This document shows positions 1-11,300 of a stretch of DNA of 64,000 bases, piece after piece. Below the pieces are notes generated by a model. That model was not told where the DNA came from. It made no database searches and saw nothing but the letters and a program-made list of their open reading frames with translations. The DNA comes from Pyrocephalus nanus. Lineage: Eukaryota; Chordata; Aves; Passeriformes; Tyrannidae. Numbering within the stretch: position 1 is the stretch's first letter; the number at the start of each line of letters is the position of its first letter. Location: the NCBI GenBank assembly GCA_038380795.1, contig CM076261.1, positions 97,548,418-97,612,417 of the forward strand. The letters are read 5' to 3'. A program made the position numbers and the translations under genes.

Positions 1-3000
1 GCGAACTCGGTGATGGAGAGGGTGCCTGAGCGGTACTGGTCCAGGGCCGACTGGTCGATCAGGCCCTTGCTGATGGCATCGTCGATGTCGTACTGGCGCC
101 CTGAGCGCCTGTCAATGATCATCGACTTCACCACACCATCGGAGGAGGAGGTGGTGATTTCTTCCCATTCGCACTCCTGCTCTGACAGCTCCAGGTAGGT
201 CTGGTGGTCAATGAGGCCCTTGCGATAGGCTTCGTAGACAGACATCTCCTTGCCCGTCTCCGGGTCGACGATCACCACCCGACGCTTGCGGACAGAGGAC
301 TTGGAAGAAGTCTTCCTCTCCCGCTTCTTCTCCTTCAGGGGCAGGAGGCAGAGGCCGGTCTCTGGGTCAGTGATGCACCGCTCCATGAGTTGCAGGTAGG
401 TGAGATTCTCCTCTGTGTTGGGGTCGAAGAAGCCCTTGGTGTCATCACTGGGGTCCAGCAGGATCTCATTCATCTCCTCGTCGAAGAGGCCCCTCTTGTA
501 GGCCACCTCCACGGGCAGACGGTGGCTCTCCTCGGGGTCAATGATGCCTCCCGTGGCGATCTGTGCCTCCAGCAAGCGGATCCCGTGGTCCTTCAGGATC
601 AGACCCTTCTTCATGGCCTGGAAGAGGGAGATAAGCTTTCCGGTGTAAGGGTCCCGGTAGCCGGTGACGGCCCTCTCGGCAGAGAGCAGCTTGTCCTTGA
701 ACTCGGGGCCCACGATGCCCATCCGCACAGCTTCCTCCACTGTCAGCTTGAGGCCCTTGATGGGGTCGATCACATAGCCCGTGGCTGCCTGCGCCTCCAG
801 GAGCTCAAAGGCAGTGCCGGGACGGATGATCCCCTTCTTCATGGCCTGGTAGACAGACAGACGCTCCTTTGTAGAGTCCACAAAGACGCCAGCGATGCAG
901 CTGGTGCCCTCCAGGAACTTCTTGAGGTTCTTGGAGACCTCCTCGACGGAGGTGAGGCCCTCTTGGAGGCGCTGGGCTGTGGCTTCGTCCATCACCTGCG
1001 AACGGACGAGCTCCTCCACAGTGATCTGCTTCCGCAGCCCCCGGAAGGTGAGTTTCCGCGTGTCGCAGAGCGGGAGCAGGAGGAGCCTGGAGTTCTCATC
1101 CTTCCGGCAGCGCTTCAGCAGCTGCGTGTAGCTCAGCTTCTCATCCGTGGAGGGGTCCACGTAGCTGCGCACCTCGCTGGGCTCCGAGAGCATGTCGTGC
1201 GTCTCCTTGTTGATGAAGCCCCGCTGGTAGGCCACCTCCAGGGGCAGGTGGAAGCCCAGGTGCGGGTCGATGACGCCGCCAGTCGCGATCTGGGCGTCCA
1301 GGAGCTTGAGGGCCTCTTCGCTGGGAATGAGATCCTTCTTCATGGCCTGGAAGAGGGAGATCTTCTGTTCGCTGTAGGGATCTCTGTAGCCGGTCACAGC
1401 TCTCTCTGCAGACAGGAGCCGGTCGTGGATCTCAGGCCCCACCACGCCCTTCCTGACTGCCTCATCGACCGTCAGCATCTCGTTCTTTATGGGGTCGATC
1501 ATGAAGCCGGTGGCTGCCTGGGCCTCCAGGAGAGAGCGGGCCACTTCAGAGTTGATCAGCCCTTTCCTCAGTGCCTGGTAGACGCTGAGTGTCTGCTTGG
1601 AGGAGGGGATGTAGATGCCAGCCACGCAGCCTGACCCATAGAGGTATTTCCAGACAGTCTCCACCTCCAGGAGCTCCCGGAAGGTTTTGGAGCCCTGCTT
1701 CAGCAGGTTGTAAATGTCCTGAGAGATAATCTTGGCCTCGTAGAGGTCCTCAGCCGTGATGCGGCGCCGGACGTAGTCATAGGACATGAGGTTCTGCTGC
1801 CGGATGATCTCAGTCTTCTCGATGATCTCGATGATGATGATGATCATGCGCTCCTTGGACACGCGGCCTGACTGGAACTCCTCCATGAGCTGCTTCCGCT
1901 GCTCCTCGGGCAGCAGGTCCGAGTGCATGATCTCCCACAGCGACATGGAGGAGCCCGCCCGGCTGCCCACAGGGATGTCCACCTGCGTCTCCTCAAACAC
2001 CTTCCGTGTCTCTGCCTCTGTGTAAACCTGGGTGGTCTCCGTCACTTTCGGCTTCTCGGGCTCCCGCAGAGGCAGCAGGTACAGGCCCGTCTCGGGATCC
2101 TCGATGCACCTCTCCTTCAGCTGCAGGTAGGTGAGGTTCTCCTGAGTGTTGGGGTCAAAGAAGCCCTTGGTGTCATCAGTGGGGTCGGAGAGCGTCCGGT
2201 TCATCTCCTCATCGAAGTAGCCGCGTTTGTAGGCCACCTCCACGGGCAGGCGGTGGCTGTGCACGGGGTCGATGATGCCGCCGGTGGCGATCTGGGCCTC
2301 CAGCAGGCGGATGCCGTGCTCCCTGACAATGAGCCCTTTCTTCATGGCCTGGAAGAGGGAGATGGTGTCGCCCGAGTAGGGGTCCTTGTAGCCGGTGACG
2401 GCCTTCTCAGCTGAGAGCAGCTTCTCGTGCAGCTCAGGCCCGACAACACCAGCCTTCACCGCCTCGTTGACGTACAGTTTACGGTTCTTCACGGGATCAA
2501 TCAAGAACCCAGTGGCTGCCTGGGCCTCCAGGAGGACCGCGGCAGTGCTGGGCATCAGCAGGTTCCTCTTCATGGCCTCGTAGATGTTCAGCTTCTCCTT
2601 GGTGGCCTCCACGTAGACGCCGGCAATGCAGTCGCCGCCATGCAGGAACCTCCTCACCGCATCTGTCTCAGAGAGGTCCTTCACCGTCTTCTTGCCTTCC
2701 TTCAGCTGCTCGTACTGGGCCTTGCTGATGATGCGGGACTCCAGCAGCTCGCTGGCCGGCACTGGCGCCCGCAGACCACTGAACGTCAGCTTCTCCTGCT
2801 TTTTGGTCTCCACGTCCTCAATGATGGTGATCACGATCTTGATGATCTTCTCGATGGTCACTTTGCCGGTTTTGTACTGTCGGAGGAGCTCCCGCCTGTG
2901 CTCCTCCGTGAAGTACTCAGAGTGGATCAGATCCCAGATGGTCATCGTCCGGCCCTTCATGCTGCCCACCGGCACCTCTATGGTGGTCTTGTCGAAGCAC

Positions 3001-5309
3001 TCCTTGGCCTGGCTGTCTGTGTAGACCTCCTCCTGCTGCGACTGGATGGCCTTGTCAGAGAGGGGCAGCAGGCACAGGCCAGTCTGCTTATCACGGTGGC
3101 AGCTCTTCTGCAGCTGGGCGTAGGTGAGGTGTTCCTGGGTGTTGGGGCAGTAGAAGGCCTTGGCGTCATCTCGGAGCTCAGTCAGAGCCTCGTTTATCTC
3201 CGGGTCGAAGTAGCCGCGCTTGTAGGCGACCTCGAGTGGCAGCCGGTGGCTGTTGACAGGGTCGATGATGCCACCGGTGGCGAGCTGGATGTCCAGCAGC
3301 CGGAGCCCAGTGTCACCGGGGATGAGACCCTTCTTGAGCGCTTGGTAGAGGGAAACCGTCTGGCCTGTGTAGGGATCCTTGTAGCCGGTCACCGCCTTCT
3401 CCGCCGACAGCAGCTTCTCGTGGAACTCTGGTCCCACCACCTCAGCCTTCACTGCCTCGTCCACAGAGAAGAGCTTGTTCCCCACAGGGTCAATGATGTA
3501 GCCAGTGGCAGCTTGTGCCTCCAGCAGGGACAGGGCAACCTCTGGCTTCAGCAGGTTTCTCTTCAGGGCCTCATAGAAGGTGAGCTTCTGGCCCGTTGAC
3601 TCCACCAGGACACCGGCAATGGCATCTGTGCCCTTCAGGTACTGCTGCACAGACTCCATCTCCGCCACATCTTTCACGGATTTCTTGCCCTGGTGCAGTT
3701 GGTTGTAGAGGTCCTTGTTGATGATTTTGCTTTCCAGCAGCTCAGCAGCGGGCACGGGCGCCCGCAGGCCCTCAAAGCACATCTGGCTCTTCTTCTCGCT
3801 TTCCTCCACAACCGTGATGATGATCTTGATGATCTTCTCCACTGTGATCTTGCCAGTCCTGTACTGCTGGATCAGGTCTCGCCTTTGGTCCTCAGTGAAG
3901 TATTCAGAGTTGATGAGCTCCCAGATGGTCATTGTCTTCCCTTGGAACTTGCCAAATGGCGCTGTCACCGTGGCCTTCTTGAAGACGTCCTTGGCTTCCT
4001 TGTCAGTGTAGACCAGCTCCCTCGCTTTGGCTGCCTGGTCAGTGAGTGGCAGGAGGCACAGCCCCGTGTCCGGGTCAGTCACACACCGCTCCATGAGCTG
4101 CAGGTAGGTGAGGTTCTCCTGAGTGTTGGGGTCGAAGAAGCCCTTGGTGTCATCAGTGGGGTCGGACAGGACCTGGTTCATCTCCTCATCGAAGTAGCCG
4201 CGTTTGTAGGCTGCTTCCACGGGCAGGCGGTGGCTGTGCACGGGGTCGATGATGCCACCGGTGGCGATCTGGGCCTCGAGCAGGCGGATGCCGTGATCTC
4301 TGACGATGAGATCCTTCGTCATGGCCTGGAAGAGGGAGATCTTGTCCCCTGTATACGGATCCTTGTAGCCGGTGACAGCCCGCTCAGCCGACAGCATCTT
4401 GTTGTGCAGCTCTGGCCCGATCACACCCTCTCGCACCGCCTCGTTCACCGAGAGCCTCACGTTCCGCACGGGATCGATGATGAAGCCGGAGGCAGCCTGA
4501 GCCTCCAGAAGCACCAGCGCTGTGCCTGGGCTGAGCAGCTTCTTCTTCATGGCTTCGTAGATGCTCATCTTCTGGTTAGTGGGTTTGATCAGCAAACCAG
4601 CGATGCTGCTCTTGCCCTGCAGGTACTTCTTGATGTCCTCCCTCTGCGAGAGCTCGCCCACGCTCACAGTTCCCTTCGACAACTTGTCCAAGTTCTCTCT
4701 GCTCAGAATGCCGGCATCAGCCAGCTTCTCTGCTGACACCTTCTGCCGAATGCCATCAAAGGCAAACTCTGGCTCCCCGTTCTGAGCTAAGCCGTCCATC
4801 GTGTCCCGGCCGTTGGGCACAGCCTTCATGTCCAGCAGCTGCGTCGTCGTAACCGCAGCCTCCCCGGGCAGGTCGTCCGTCTGGATCATGATCTCCCGTC
4901 TCTGGGCCAGGGCTGCCTTGTACTCCTCCTGCATCTGCTCAAGCCTCTCCCTCAGCTTCTTGTTCTCCTCTTCCAGAAGTTTCTCCTGCTGCTGCCTCTG
5001 CCTCTCCAGCTGCTGCAGCTCCTCCTGCTTGTGCCGGACGTTTTCCTCAGCTTCTTTTTGATGCTTCTTGGCTTCGTCCAACATGGCTTTCAACTGCTGC
5101 TTCTCCTGCTCCATCTCCTGCTGCTGCCTCTCCTGCTCTGCCTTCAGGTTCTGGGCTTTGTTCACCTCGTCCTTAAAGAGCTTCTCCAGCTTCAATTTCT
5201 CCTCCTCAATGAACTTCTCCTTCTGCAGCAGGGCATCCTTCTCCGTCAGGAAGCTCTGCTGGAGGAGCTGGGTCTCCTGACGGAGCTGAGCCTGCTGGGC
5301 CACCTGCAT
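1..5309 (-). CDS. PLEC: PLEC exon 32: end of rod and plectin-repeat modules 1-5
   Basis: The exon opens at 5309 with Met-Gln-Val in phase 0 and stays open to the window edge. About 160 residues (5309-4820) continue the coiled-coil rod, rich in Glu, Gln and Lys. Five plakin-repeat modules follow, each about 330 residues. They are recognisable by repeated blocks such as [32 protein letters not shown] and [11 protein letters not shown]. Module starts lie near 4600, 3620, 2630, 1635 and 890. The linker after module 5 has a basic cluster (about 277-348, KKRERK and VRKRRV), the region that binds intermediate filaments in mammals. The sequence leaves the window at a point matching the linker before module 6, so module 6, the Gly-Ser-Arg tail and the stop are missing. 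Intron 31 (5310-5842) holds nothing I recognise. Confidence 0.97.
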   Translation of the reverse strand, partial: MQVAQQAQLRQETQLLQQSFLTEKDALLQKEKFIEEEKLKLEKLFKDEVNKAQNLKAEQERQQQEMEQEKQQLKAMLDEAKKHQKEAEENVRHKQEELQQLERQRQQQEKLLEEENKKLRERLEQMQEEYKAALAQRREIMIQTDDLPGEAAVTTTQLLDMKAVPNGRDTMDGLAQNGEPEFAFDGIRQKVSAEKLADAGILSRENLDKLSKGTVSVGELSQREDIKKYLQGKSSIAGLLIKPTNQKMSIYEAMKKKLLSPGTALVLLEAQAASGFIIDPVRNVRLSVNEAVREGVIGPELHNKMLSAERAVTGYKDPYTGDKISLFQAMTKDLIVRDHGIRLLEAQIATGGIIDPVHSHRLPVEAAYKRGYFDEEMNQVLSDPTDDTKGFFDPNTQENLTYLQLMERCVTDPDTGLCLLPLTDQAAKARELVYTDKEAKDVFKKATVTAPFGKFQGKTMTIWELINSEYFTEDQRRDLIQQYRTGKITVEKIIKIIITVVEESEKKSQMCFEGLRAPVPAAELLESKIINKDLYNQLHQGKKSVKDVAEMESVQQYLKGTDAIAGVLVESTGQKLTFYEALKRNLLKPEVALSLLEAQAATGYIIDPVGNKLFSVDEAVKAEVVGPEFHEKLLSAEKAVTGYKDPYTGQTVSLYQALKKGLIPGDTGLRLLDIQLATGGIIDPVNSHRLPLEVAYKRGYFDPEINEALTELRDDAKAFYCPNTQEHLTYAQLQKSCHRDKQTGLCLLPLSDKAIQSQQEEVYTDSQAKECFDKTTIEVPVGSMKGRTMTIWDLIHSEYFTEEHRRELLRQYKTGKVTIEKIIKIVITIIEDVETKKQEKLTFSGLRAPVPASELLESRIISKAQYEQLKEGKKTVKDLSETDAVRRFLHGGDCIAGVYVEATKEKLNIYEAMKRNLLMPSTAAVLLEAQAATGFLIDPVKNRKLYVNEAVKAGVVGPELHEKLLSAEKAVTGYKDPYSGDTISLFQAMKKGLIVREHGIRLLEAQIATGGIIDPVHSHRLPVEVAYKRGYFDEEMNRTLSDPTDDTKGFFDPNTQENLTYLQLKERCIEDPETGLYLLPLREPEKPKVTETTQVYTEAETRKVFEETQVDIPVGSRAGSSMSLWEIMHSDLLPEEQRKQLMEEFQSGRVSKERMIIIIIEIIEKTEIIRQQNLMSYDYVRRRITAEDLYEAKIISQDIYNLLKQGSKTFRELLEVETVWKYLYGSGCVAGIYIPSSKQTLSVYQALRKGLINSEVARSLLEAQAATGFMIDPIKNEMLTVDEAVRKGVVGPEIHDRLLSAERAVTGYRDPYSEQKISLFQAMKKDLIPSEEALKLLDAQIATGGVIDPHLGFHLPLEVAYQRGFINKETHDMLSEPSEVRSYVDPSTDEKLSYTQLLKRCRKDENSRLLLLPLCDTRKLTFRGLRKQITVEELVRSQVMDEATAQRLQEGLTSVEEVSKNLKKFLEGTSCIAGVFVDSTKERLSVYQAMKKGIIRPGTAFELLEAQAATGYVIDPIKGLKLTVEEAVRMGIVGPEFKDKLLSAERAVTGYRDPYTGKLISLFQAMKKGLILKDHGIRLLEAQIATGGIIDPEESHRLPVEVAYKRGLFDEEMNEILLDPSDDTKGFFDPNTEENLTYLQLMERCITDPETGLCLLPLKEKKRERKTSSKSSVRKRRVVIVDPETGKEMSVYEAYRKGLIDHQTYLELSEQECEWEEITTSSSDGVVKSMIIDRRSGRQYDIDDAISKGLIDQSALDQYRSGTLSITEF

Positions 5310-8300
5310 CTGGGGTGGGAGAGAGGACAGCGTGGTCAGACACCCAGGAGGGCAGTGGGGAGGACTGAGGGTGGGGGGGATGGGGCATGGGGAGCAGGGG
5401 TGGCACCAGGGAACACAGAGTCACCCACACACTCCGCTGTATTGGGTAAGAGTTAAAGAGCAGAGCCAGGGTTAGGGAGCCACACACACAGCACGGGGCA
5501 GGACAAACAGGGGGAGGACACAAGGGATCCTCCAGCACCGAGGATGGGAACTGGGCACAGAACACGGCAGGACATACCACGGGGCTGAAAAGCTGGCCCG
5601 GATGGGGGGGATCCCCCGTCCACAGCAGGAGATAGGCTGGGGGTCCTGCTCCAACACTACCTGTGGGGTTTGCTTCAGTGCCCCCAACTGAAGGGGGCAT
5701 CCTTGACCCTCACAGGGGGTCCTGCCCCACCATCCCCGGTGATGGTCCCTGGGGACCTGGCCAGGGATGGTGTGGGGTGGCTGGGGAGAGGGACGGCCTC
5801 CCTGCGTACCACCACTGCTAAGGGGGACCCACAGCCCAGTACCTCCTCTGCCTTCTGCTGCAGTAGTGCTGCCTCCTGCTTCAGCTTCTCCTTCTCCTTC
5901 TCCAGGTCGGCAATGGCTTTCCGCAGCTTCTCCGCATCCTCATCGCTCTGGTGCCTCTGGATCTCCAGGGTCTGCACCAGTGTCATCTTCTCCTGCGTGG
6001 CCAGCTCGGTCTCATGCAGCCTCTCACTGATCTCCTCTGCCTGCTTCTTGAACCGCTTGGCTTCCTCCTCAGCCTTGGCCTGGGCCATGCTCATCTCCGC
6101 CACCTGCACTTTGAGGCGCTCGGCCTCGGCCGTGATGTCTAACTGCCGCCGACGCTCGGCCTCCAGTGTCTTCTGGAAGCCTTCGGTCTCCTCAGCCAGG
6201 CGCTGCTGCATCTGCTCCTTGTCCTCCTGCAGCCGCTTGGCGTGTTCCTGCGCCAGGTCCTTCTGTTTCTGCAGCACCTCAGCCTCGGCCCGCAGCCGTG
6301 TGGCCTCCTGCACCGCCTGCATCTTCTCCTTCAGCATCTTCTCCGCCAGTGCCCGCTGCTGTGCCAGGTCATCCTCAGCAAGCTGCCGCAAGCGGGCGGC
6401 CTCCTGCGCCTCCACACTCAGCCGGGCCACCTCCTCCGCCACCTGCTTCATCTTCTCAGCCTCCTCCGCCAGGAACTTCTGTGTGTTGTCCTTGTCCTTG
6501 AGGATCAGCACCTTGTTCTCCTCCTCAATCCGGCTCTTCAGCTTGGCCAGCTCCTCCATCTGCACCCGGACCTTAAAGAGCTCCTCCTCCACCTGGGCCT
6601 TCTGCCGGACGGCATCCGTCACCTCCTCCTTCAGCCGCTGCAGCTCCTCGTCCAGGATGCCCTTCTGATGGTCCGTCTCATCCAGCTGCAGTTTCACCTT
6701 GGTCAGCTCCTGCTCCACCTGCGCTTTCTGCCGCAGCGTCTGCTCGGCAAACTTCTTGTGCTTCTCCATCTCGGCGTCGGCCAGCTGCTTCTGCCGCAGG
6801 GCCGCCTGCTCCGCCTGCGCCCGCTTCGCTGCCTCCAGCTCAGCCTCCTTCCGCAGCTTCTCCGCGTCCGCCTGTGCCTGCGCCTTGGCCTGTGCCTCCT
6901 CCTCTGCCCGCTGCTTCAGCCGCTCGGCTTCCTCCACGCGCTGCCGGGACAGGCTGGCGTCCTGCTCAGCCTTGCCACGAGCAAACTCGGCCTCCTCGGC
7001 AGCCCGCCGGGCCCGCTCGGCCTCCTCGCGCAGCCGGTCCAGGAGGCTCTGCTCCTGCTGCCGCGTCTGCAGCAGCTCCTGCTCCTTCTGCTGCACGGCG
7101 GCCAGGTGAGCCTTCTCCTCCGCCGCGATCCGCTTCTGCGCCGCCTCCCGCGCCAGTTGGATCTGCCGCTCCGACTCCTTCTCTGCCAGCTCCTTCTGCC
7201 GCCGCGCCTCTTCCACCATGGCCCGCAACCGCTCCACCTCCTCCAAGGCCAATCGCCGCTGCCGCCCAGCCTCCTCCTCAGCCGCCAGGATGGCCTGAAC
7301 CTTCTCCTCGGCCTCGCGCCGCCGGCCTTCCTCCTCCAGTGCCAGTGCCCGCTGCCTCTCAGCCTCCCGCTCCGCCTGCTCCCGGCTGCGCTGCACCTCC
7401 TCCGCCTCCCCGCGGATGCGGTTTAGCTCCCGCTCCAGCTCGCTCTTTCCAGCTGACGCCCTTTCGAAGCTGGCCTTAAGCGCGCGGATCTCCTCCTCCA
7501 CCTGCCGCCGCTGCCGCAGCGTGTCCTCCACCAGCCCCTTCTGCCGCTCCAGCTCGCTCTCGGAGGAGCGCTTCAGCAAGGCGATCTTCTCCTCGATGTC
7601 CTGCTTGTGCTGAGCCGCCTGCTCCTCCAGCAGCTTGCGCTGGTAGGCCTCATCCTCCGCCAGCCGCCGCAGACGCTCGTTCTCCGCCTCCTTCTCCTTC
7701 AGCGCAATCTCTGCCTCCGCCTTCAGCCGCGAAGCCTCATTGATGGCCGCCAGCTTCTCCTTCAGGATGCGCTCGGCCTCGGCCCGCTGCCGGCCGGCCT
7801 CTTCCTCTGCCAGCTGTCGCTGCCGCTTGGCTTCCTCAGAGAGGGCACGCAGGCGGGCGGCCTCCTCGGCCAGCTCCCGCAACTTGCTGGCCTCCGCCTC
7901 CAGCCGCTGCTTTGTCTTCTCACTGCTGGAGCGCGACTCCTCCTCCGTCTTGGCCTTGCTCTCCAGCAGGACCTCCATCTCGGCCCGCAGCTTGGCCAGC
8001 TCCTCCTCCAGCTCCTTCCTCCTCTGGATGGCCTCGTTCACCTCGCTCTTCAGCCGCGAGAGCTCTTCCTCCAGGAGCAGGCGCTGCTGTTCCCCGTTCT
8101 CCATCTCTGCCTTCAGTCGGATCAGCTCCTGCTCCGCCGCCAGCTTCTGCTGGGCCGTGCCCTCCGCCAGCTCCCGCTGCTTCTCCAGTTCCTCCTCCGC
8201 CAGCTCCTTCTGCCGCAGGGCCGCTTCCTCCGCCTTGGCGCGCTTGCGGGCCTCGCGCTCCGCGTCCTCCTTCTGCTTCTCGGCCTCTTCCTGCGCCAGC

Positions 8301-11300
8301 GACTTCTTGTGGGCCACCTCCTCGGCCTGCAGCCGCAGGCGCAGCGCCTCGTTGGCCTTCTGCCGCCAGTGCTCCAGCTCCTTCTCGGCCTCCTCCCGCG
8401 AGCGCTCAGCCTCCAGCTGCTGCCTCTTCAGCCGCTCGGCCTCCTCCTGCAGTTGGGCCACCGCATCGTGCTCCTGCTGCAGCGACAGCTCCAGCTGCGC
8501 CGTCTTCTCGGCAAAGGAGAGCCGCTTGCTCTGCAGCTCGGCCTCGGCGCTGCGCTGGGCCACCTCTTGGGCCACCTGGATCTGCCGCTCCTTCTCGGCC
8601 TCCGCCTGCCGCATGCGCCGCTCGGCCTCCTCCGCCTGCAGCCGCAGCTGCTCCAGGTCCGCCACCGCCTTCTGCTTCTCCCGCGCCGCCTCCCGCTCGG
8701 CCTGCACCTTGCGCTTCAGCTCCTCCTCTGCCTCCCGCTTCTTCTGACTCTCCTCCTTCACCTGGCGGCGCAGGCGCTCGGCCTCCTCCTGCGCCTGTCG
8801 CTTCTGCCGCTCAGCCTCCTCGGCGCGTGCCCGCAGCTCCTGCAGCTCCGTCTCAGCGCTCTCCCGCTGTCTCTCGGTGCTCTCCAGCTGCAGGCGGATG
8901 AGGCGGATCTCCTCCTCGACCTTCTTGCGGTTGTACTCGGCCTCCTCGATCAGCTTCACCTTAGACTTGATCTGGTGGTCTGAGTTTTGCCGCAGCTGCA
9001 TCAGCTCCTGCTGGATGTTCTGCTTCTGCTGCTCGGCATCCACGGCCACCACCTCCCGCCGGGTGACCTCCTCCTGCATGCGGAGCTGCAGCTCCTGTGC
9101 CTCCGCCTCCGCCTGCGCCTTGGCTTTGGCGTGGGCCTCGGCCAGCTGCCGCTGCTTCTCCAGCTGCGCCTCCACCTCCGCCAGCCGCTTCCTCTCCTCC
9201 TCCTTCAGCTTCTCGGCGGCTTTCTGGAGGGGAAAGAGGGTACAGGGGACAGAGAGGGGAGAGAGAGACAAATCACAAGGGATGCGATCGCGCCGCGGCA
9301 TTGGCGCCGGCCAAGCCGCGCACCACCGAGCCAGTGGAGGGCTGGAGCATGTACGTGGAAGGGCTTTGGTCCCTGGGCCGCCCCACGAGACGGCGGCAGC
9401 TTCCAGAAGACATGTGGCATGACAGGGGACACGCAACAGCGCAGGCAGACAGGCGACAGGAGCCAGACAGCAGCATGGGAAGCAGGCGGCCACGTACCGG
9501 AGAGAAGGGACAGAGGGCAAGCGGAGCCCAGGCGATGGAGACAGATGCGAGCAGCGTGCACACCACCACCACGGCTCCCTGTGCCAGGGGGCCTGCACAG
9601 ACAGCGCCCACCGTGGGCAAAGAAGAAGAGACGGCCCGAGCGCCAAGAGCAGGACAGAGGGCAGCCGTGCAAGGGCGATGCCAACAGAGGTTTCCCTGCC
9701 AGGAAAGCCTCGACGATGGAGAGAGCAATCCAACCGGTTCGAACCCCTCCCGGCCTCTTCCAGGTGCGAGCACAGCGCTCACACCACATGCACCACGAGA
9801 GAGGCAGCCGCACGCTCCGCAGGGCCTGGGCACAGGCAGCTCACATGCAAGGGAGCCAGACCCCTGAGCCAGACCCCCCATCCCAGGAGCAGCACAGGGG
9901 CTGAGGAGGGACAGAGGAGGACAGGGTGAGCTATGGGGAAGGCAGGGGGTGCCGCAGGGAGGGGGCATGCGCAGAGTGAGTACCTGGTGCAGGGCTGCCA
10001 GAGTCATCCTGGTTTTTTACCCTCCATTAGATCCCCACCAACACAAACATCCCCAAAGAAAAAGCACCGGCAAAGCGGCTCCGAGGGCAGAAACCAAGAG
10101 TTAGAGAGGTTACCCCGCGCCAGACCCCGCGGGCCGGCGCCCAGCACAGCAGCATGCGCAGGCGGGTGCTGACTGCACTACGTGTATCTGGGAAGTGCCT
10201 CCTACCACCAGTCACACCAGAGCCCCCAGTGCCCAGAGCCAGCTGGGCTCTAAGACCCTCCAGAGCCAGTGGCCTCACTCCCGGGAGCCCGGCAGGGAGC
10301 AGTTAGAGGCTGTGGGCCAGTGTTAGTGATGGGGCCAGAGTCACAGCCATGGGCCAGTGCCAGTGATGGGGCTGGGGCCGGAGCCATGGCCGTGGGCCAG
10401 CGTTAGTGATGGGGCCAGAGTCACAGCCATAGGCCAGCATTATTGATAGGTCCAGGGCTGGAGTCATGGCCACGGGCTAGTGTTAGTGATCAGGGCTGGG
10501 GCCGGAGTCACAGCCCTGGGCTGATGATAGTAATGAGTCCAGAGCCGGAGTCACAGCCATGGGGCAGTGTTAGTTATGGGGCCAGAGCCGGACTCATGGC
10601 CGGGGGCCAGTGTCAGTGATGGGGCCAGGGCCAGAGTCACAGCCATAGGCTGGTGTTAGTGGTGGGGCCAGAGCCCCCGTGAACCGCGCTCCCTGCAGTT
10701 ACACAGCCGGCCATGCCGCCCCACGCCGCTCCCTACCTCCTCCTCCTCCAGCCGCCGGAGTGTCTCGGTGATGAACTTGATGTACTGGGTGGTGAGTGTG
10801 GTCAGCTCGCTGTATTGTGTCCGCAGGTCCACATACTGCAGAGACAGAGGGTCAGAGGAAGGCAGGGGGGCACACCCGTGGTCCCCTGGTCCCTCGTCGA
10901 TGGTGGGGCCAGATGGAGGTGAGTCTGCACAGCAGCTCCCCGAGCCCACCCCTCCATGATCATGGGGCACCCCAGGCCCACAGCAGTGGGATCGCCCTCA
11001 CCTCCTGGATGATGCTGTCAGACGCCGACTGCACTTTGGGCTTCTTGGCTGGCGATGCCATCGGCTCCACCTGCGCCTTGAAGCTCACTAGCTGCAGCTC
11101 ATAGTCCTGCCAGGGAGAGGGTGCCCTGGTGAGACACTCCAGCCCTGGCACTGTCCCCACCATTCCCCCAAGGGATACTGTGCTGCCCGTCCAGCCTCCC
11201 CCCAGCCCCGGCTCCCTGGGCAGCAGGCGCACCTTGATGGCATCGATGTACTGCTTGGCATAACGCTGGCACTCCTCCACCTTCTCCTTGTGCTGCTCAC

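Noticed and set aside
204..1634. Long plus-strand open frame (over 470 codons) opposite the PLEC last exon
   Set aside because: It mirrors the strongly biased codons of plectin repeats; the minus strand matches plectin throughout.
5670..8983. Several plus-strand open frames of 330-460 codons opposite the rod exon
   Set aside because: Low-complexity Leu/Ser/Ala text typical of the antisense of Glu/Ala/Arg coiled coil; no start, splice or homology support.
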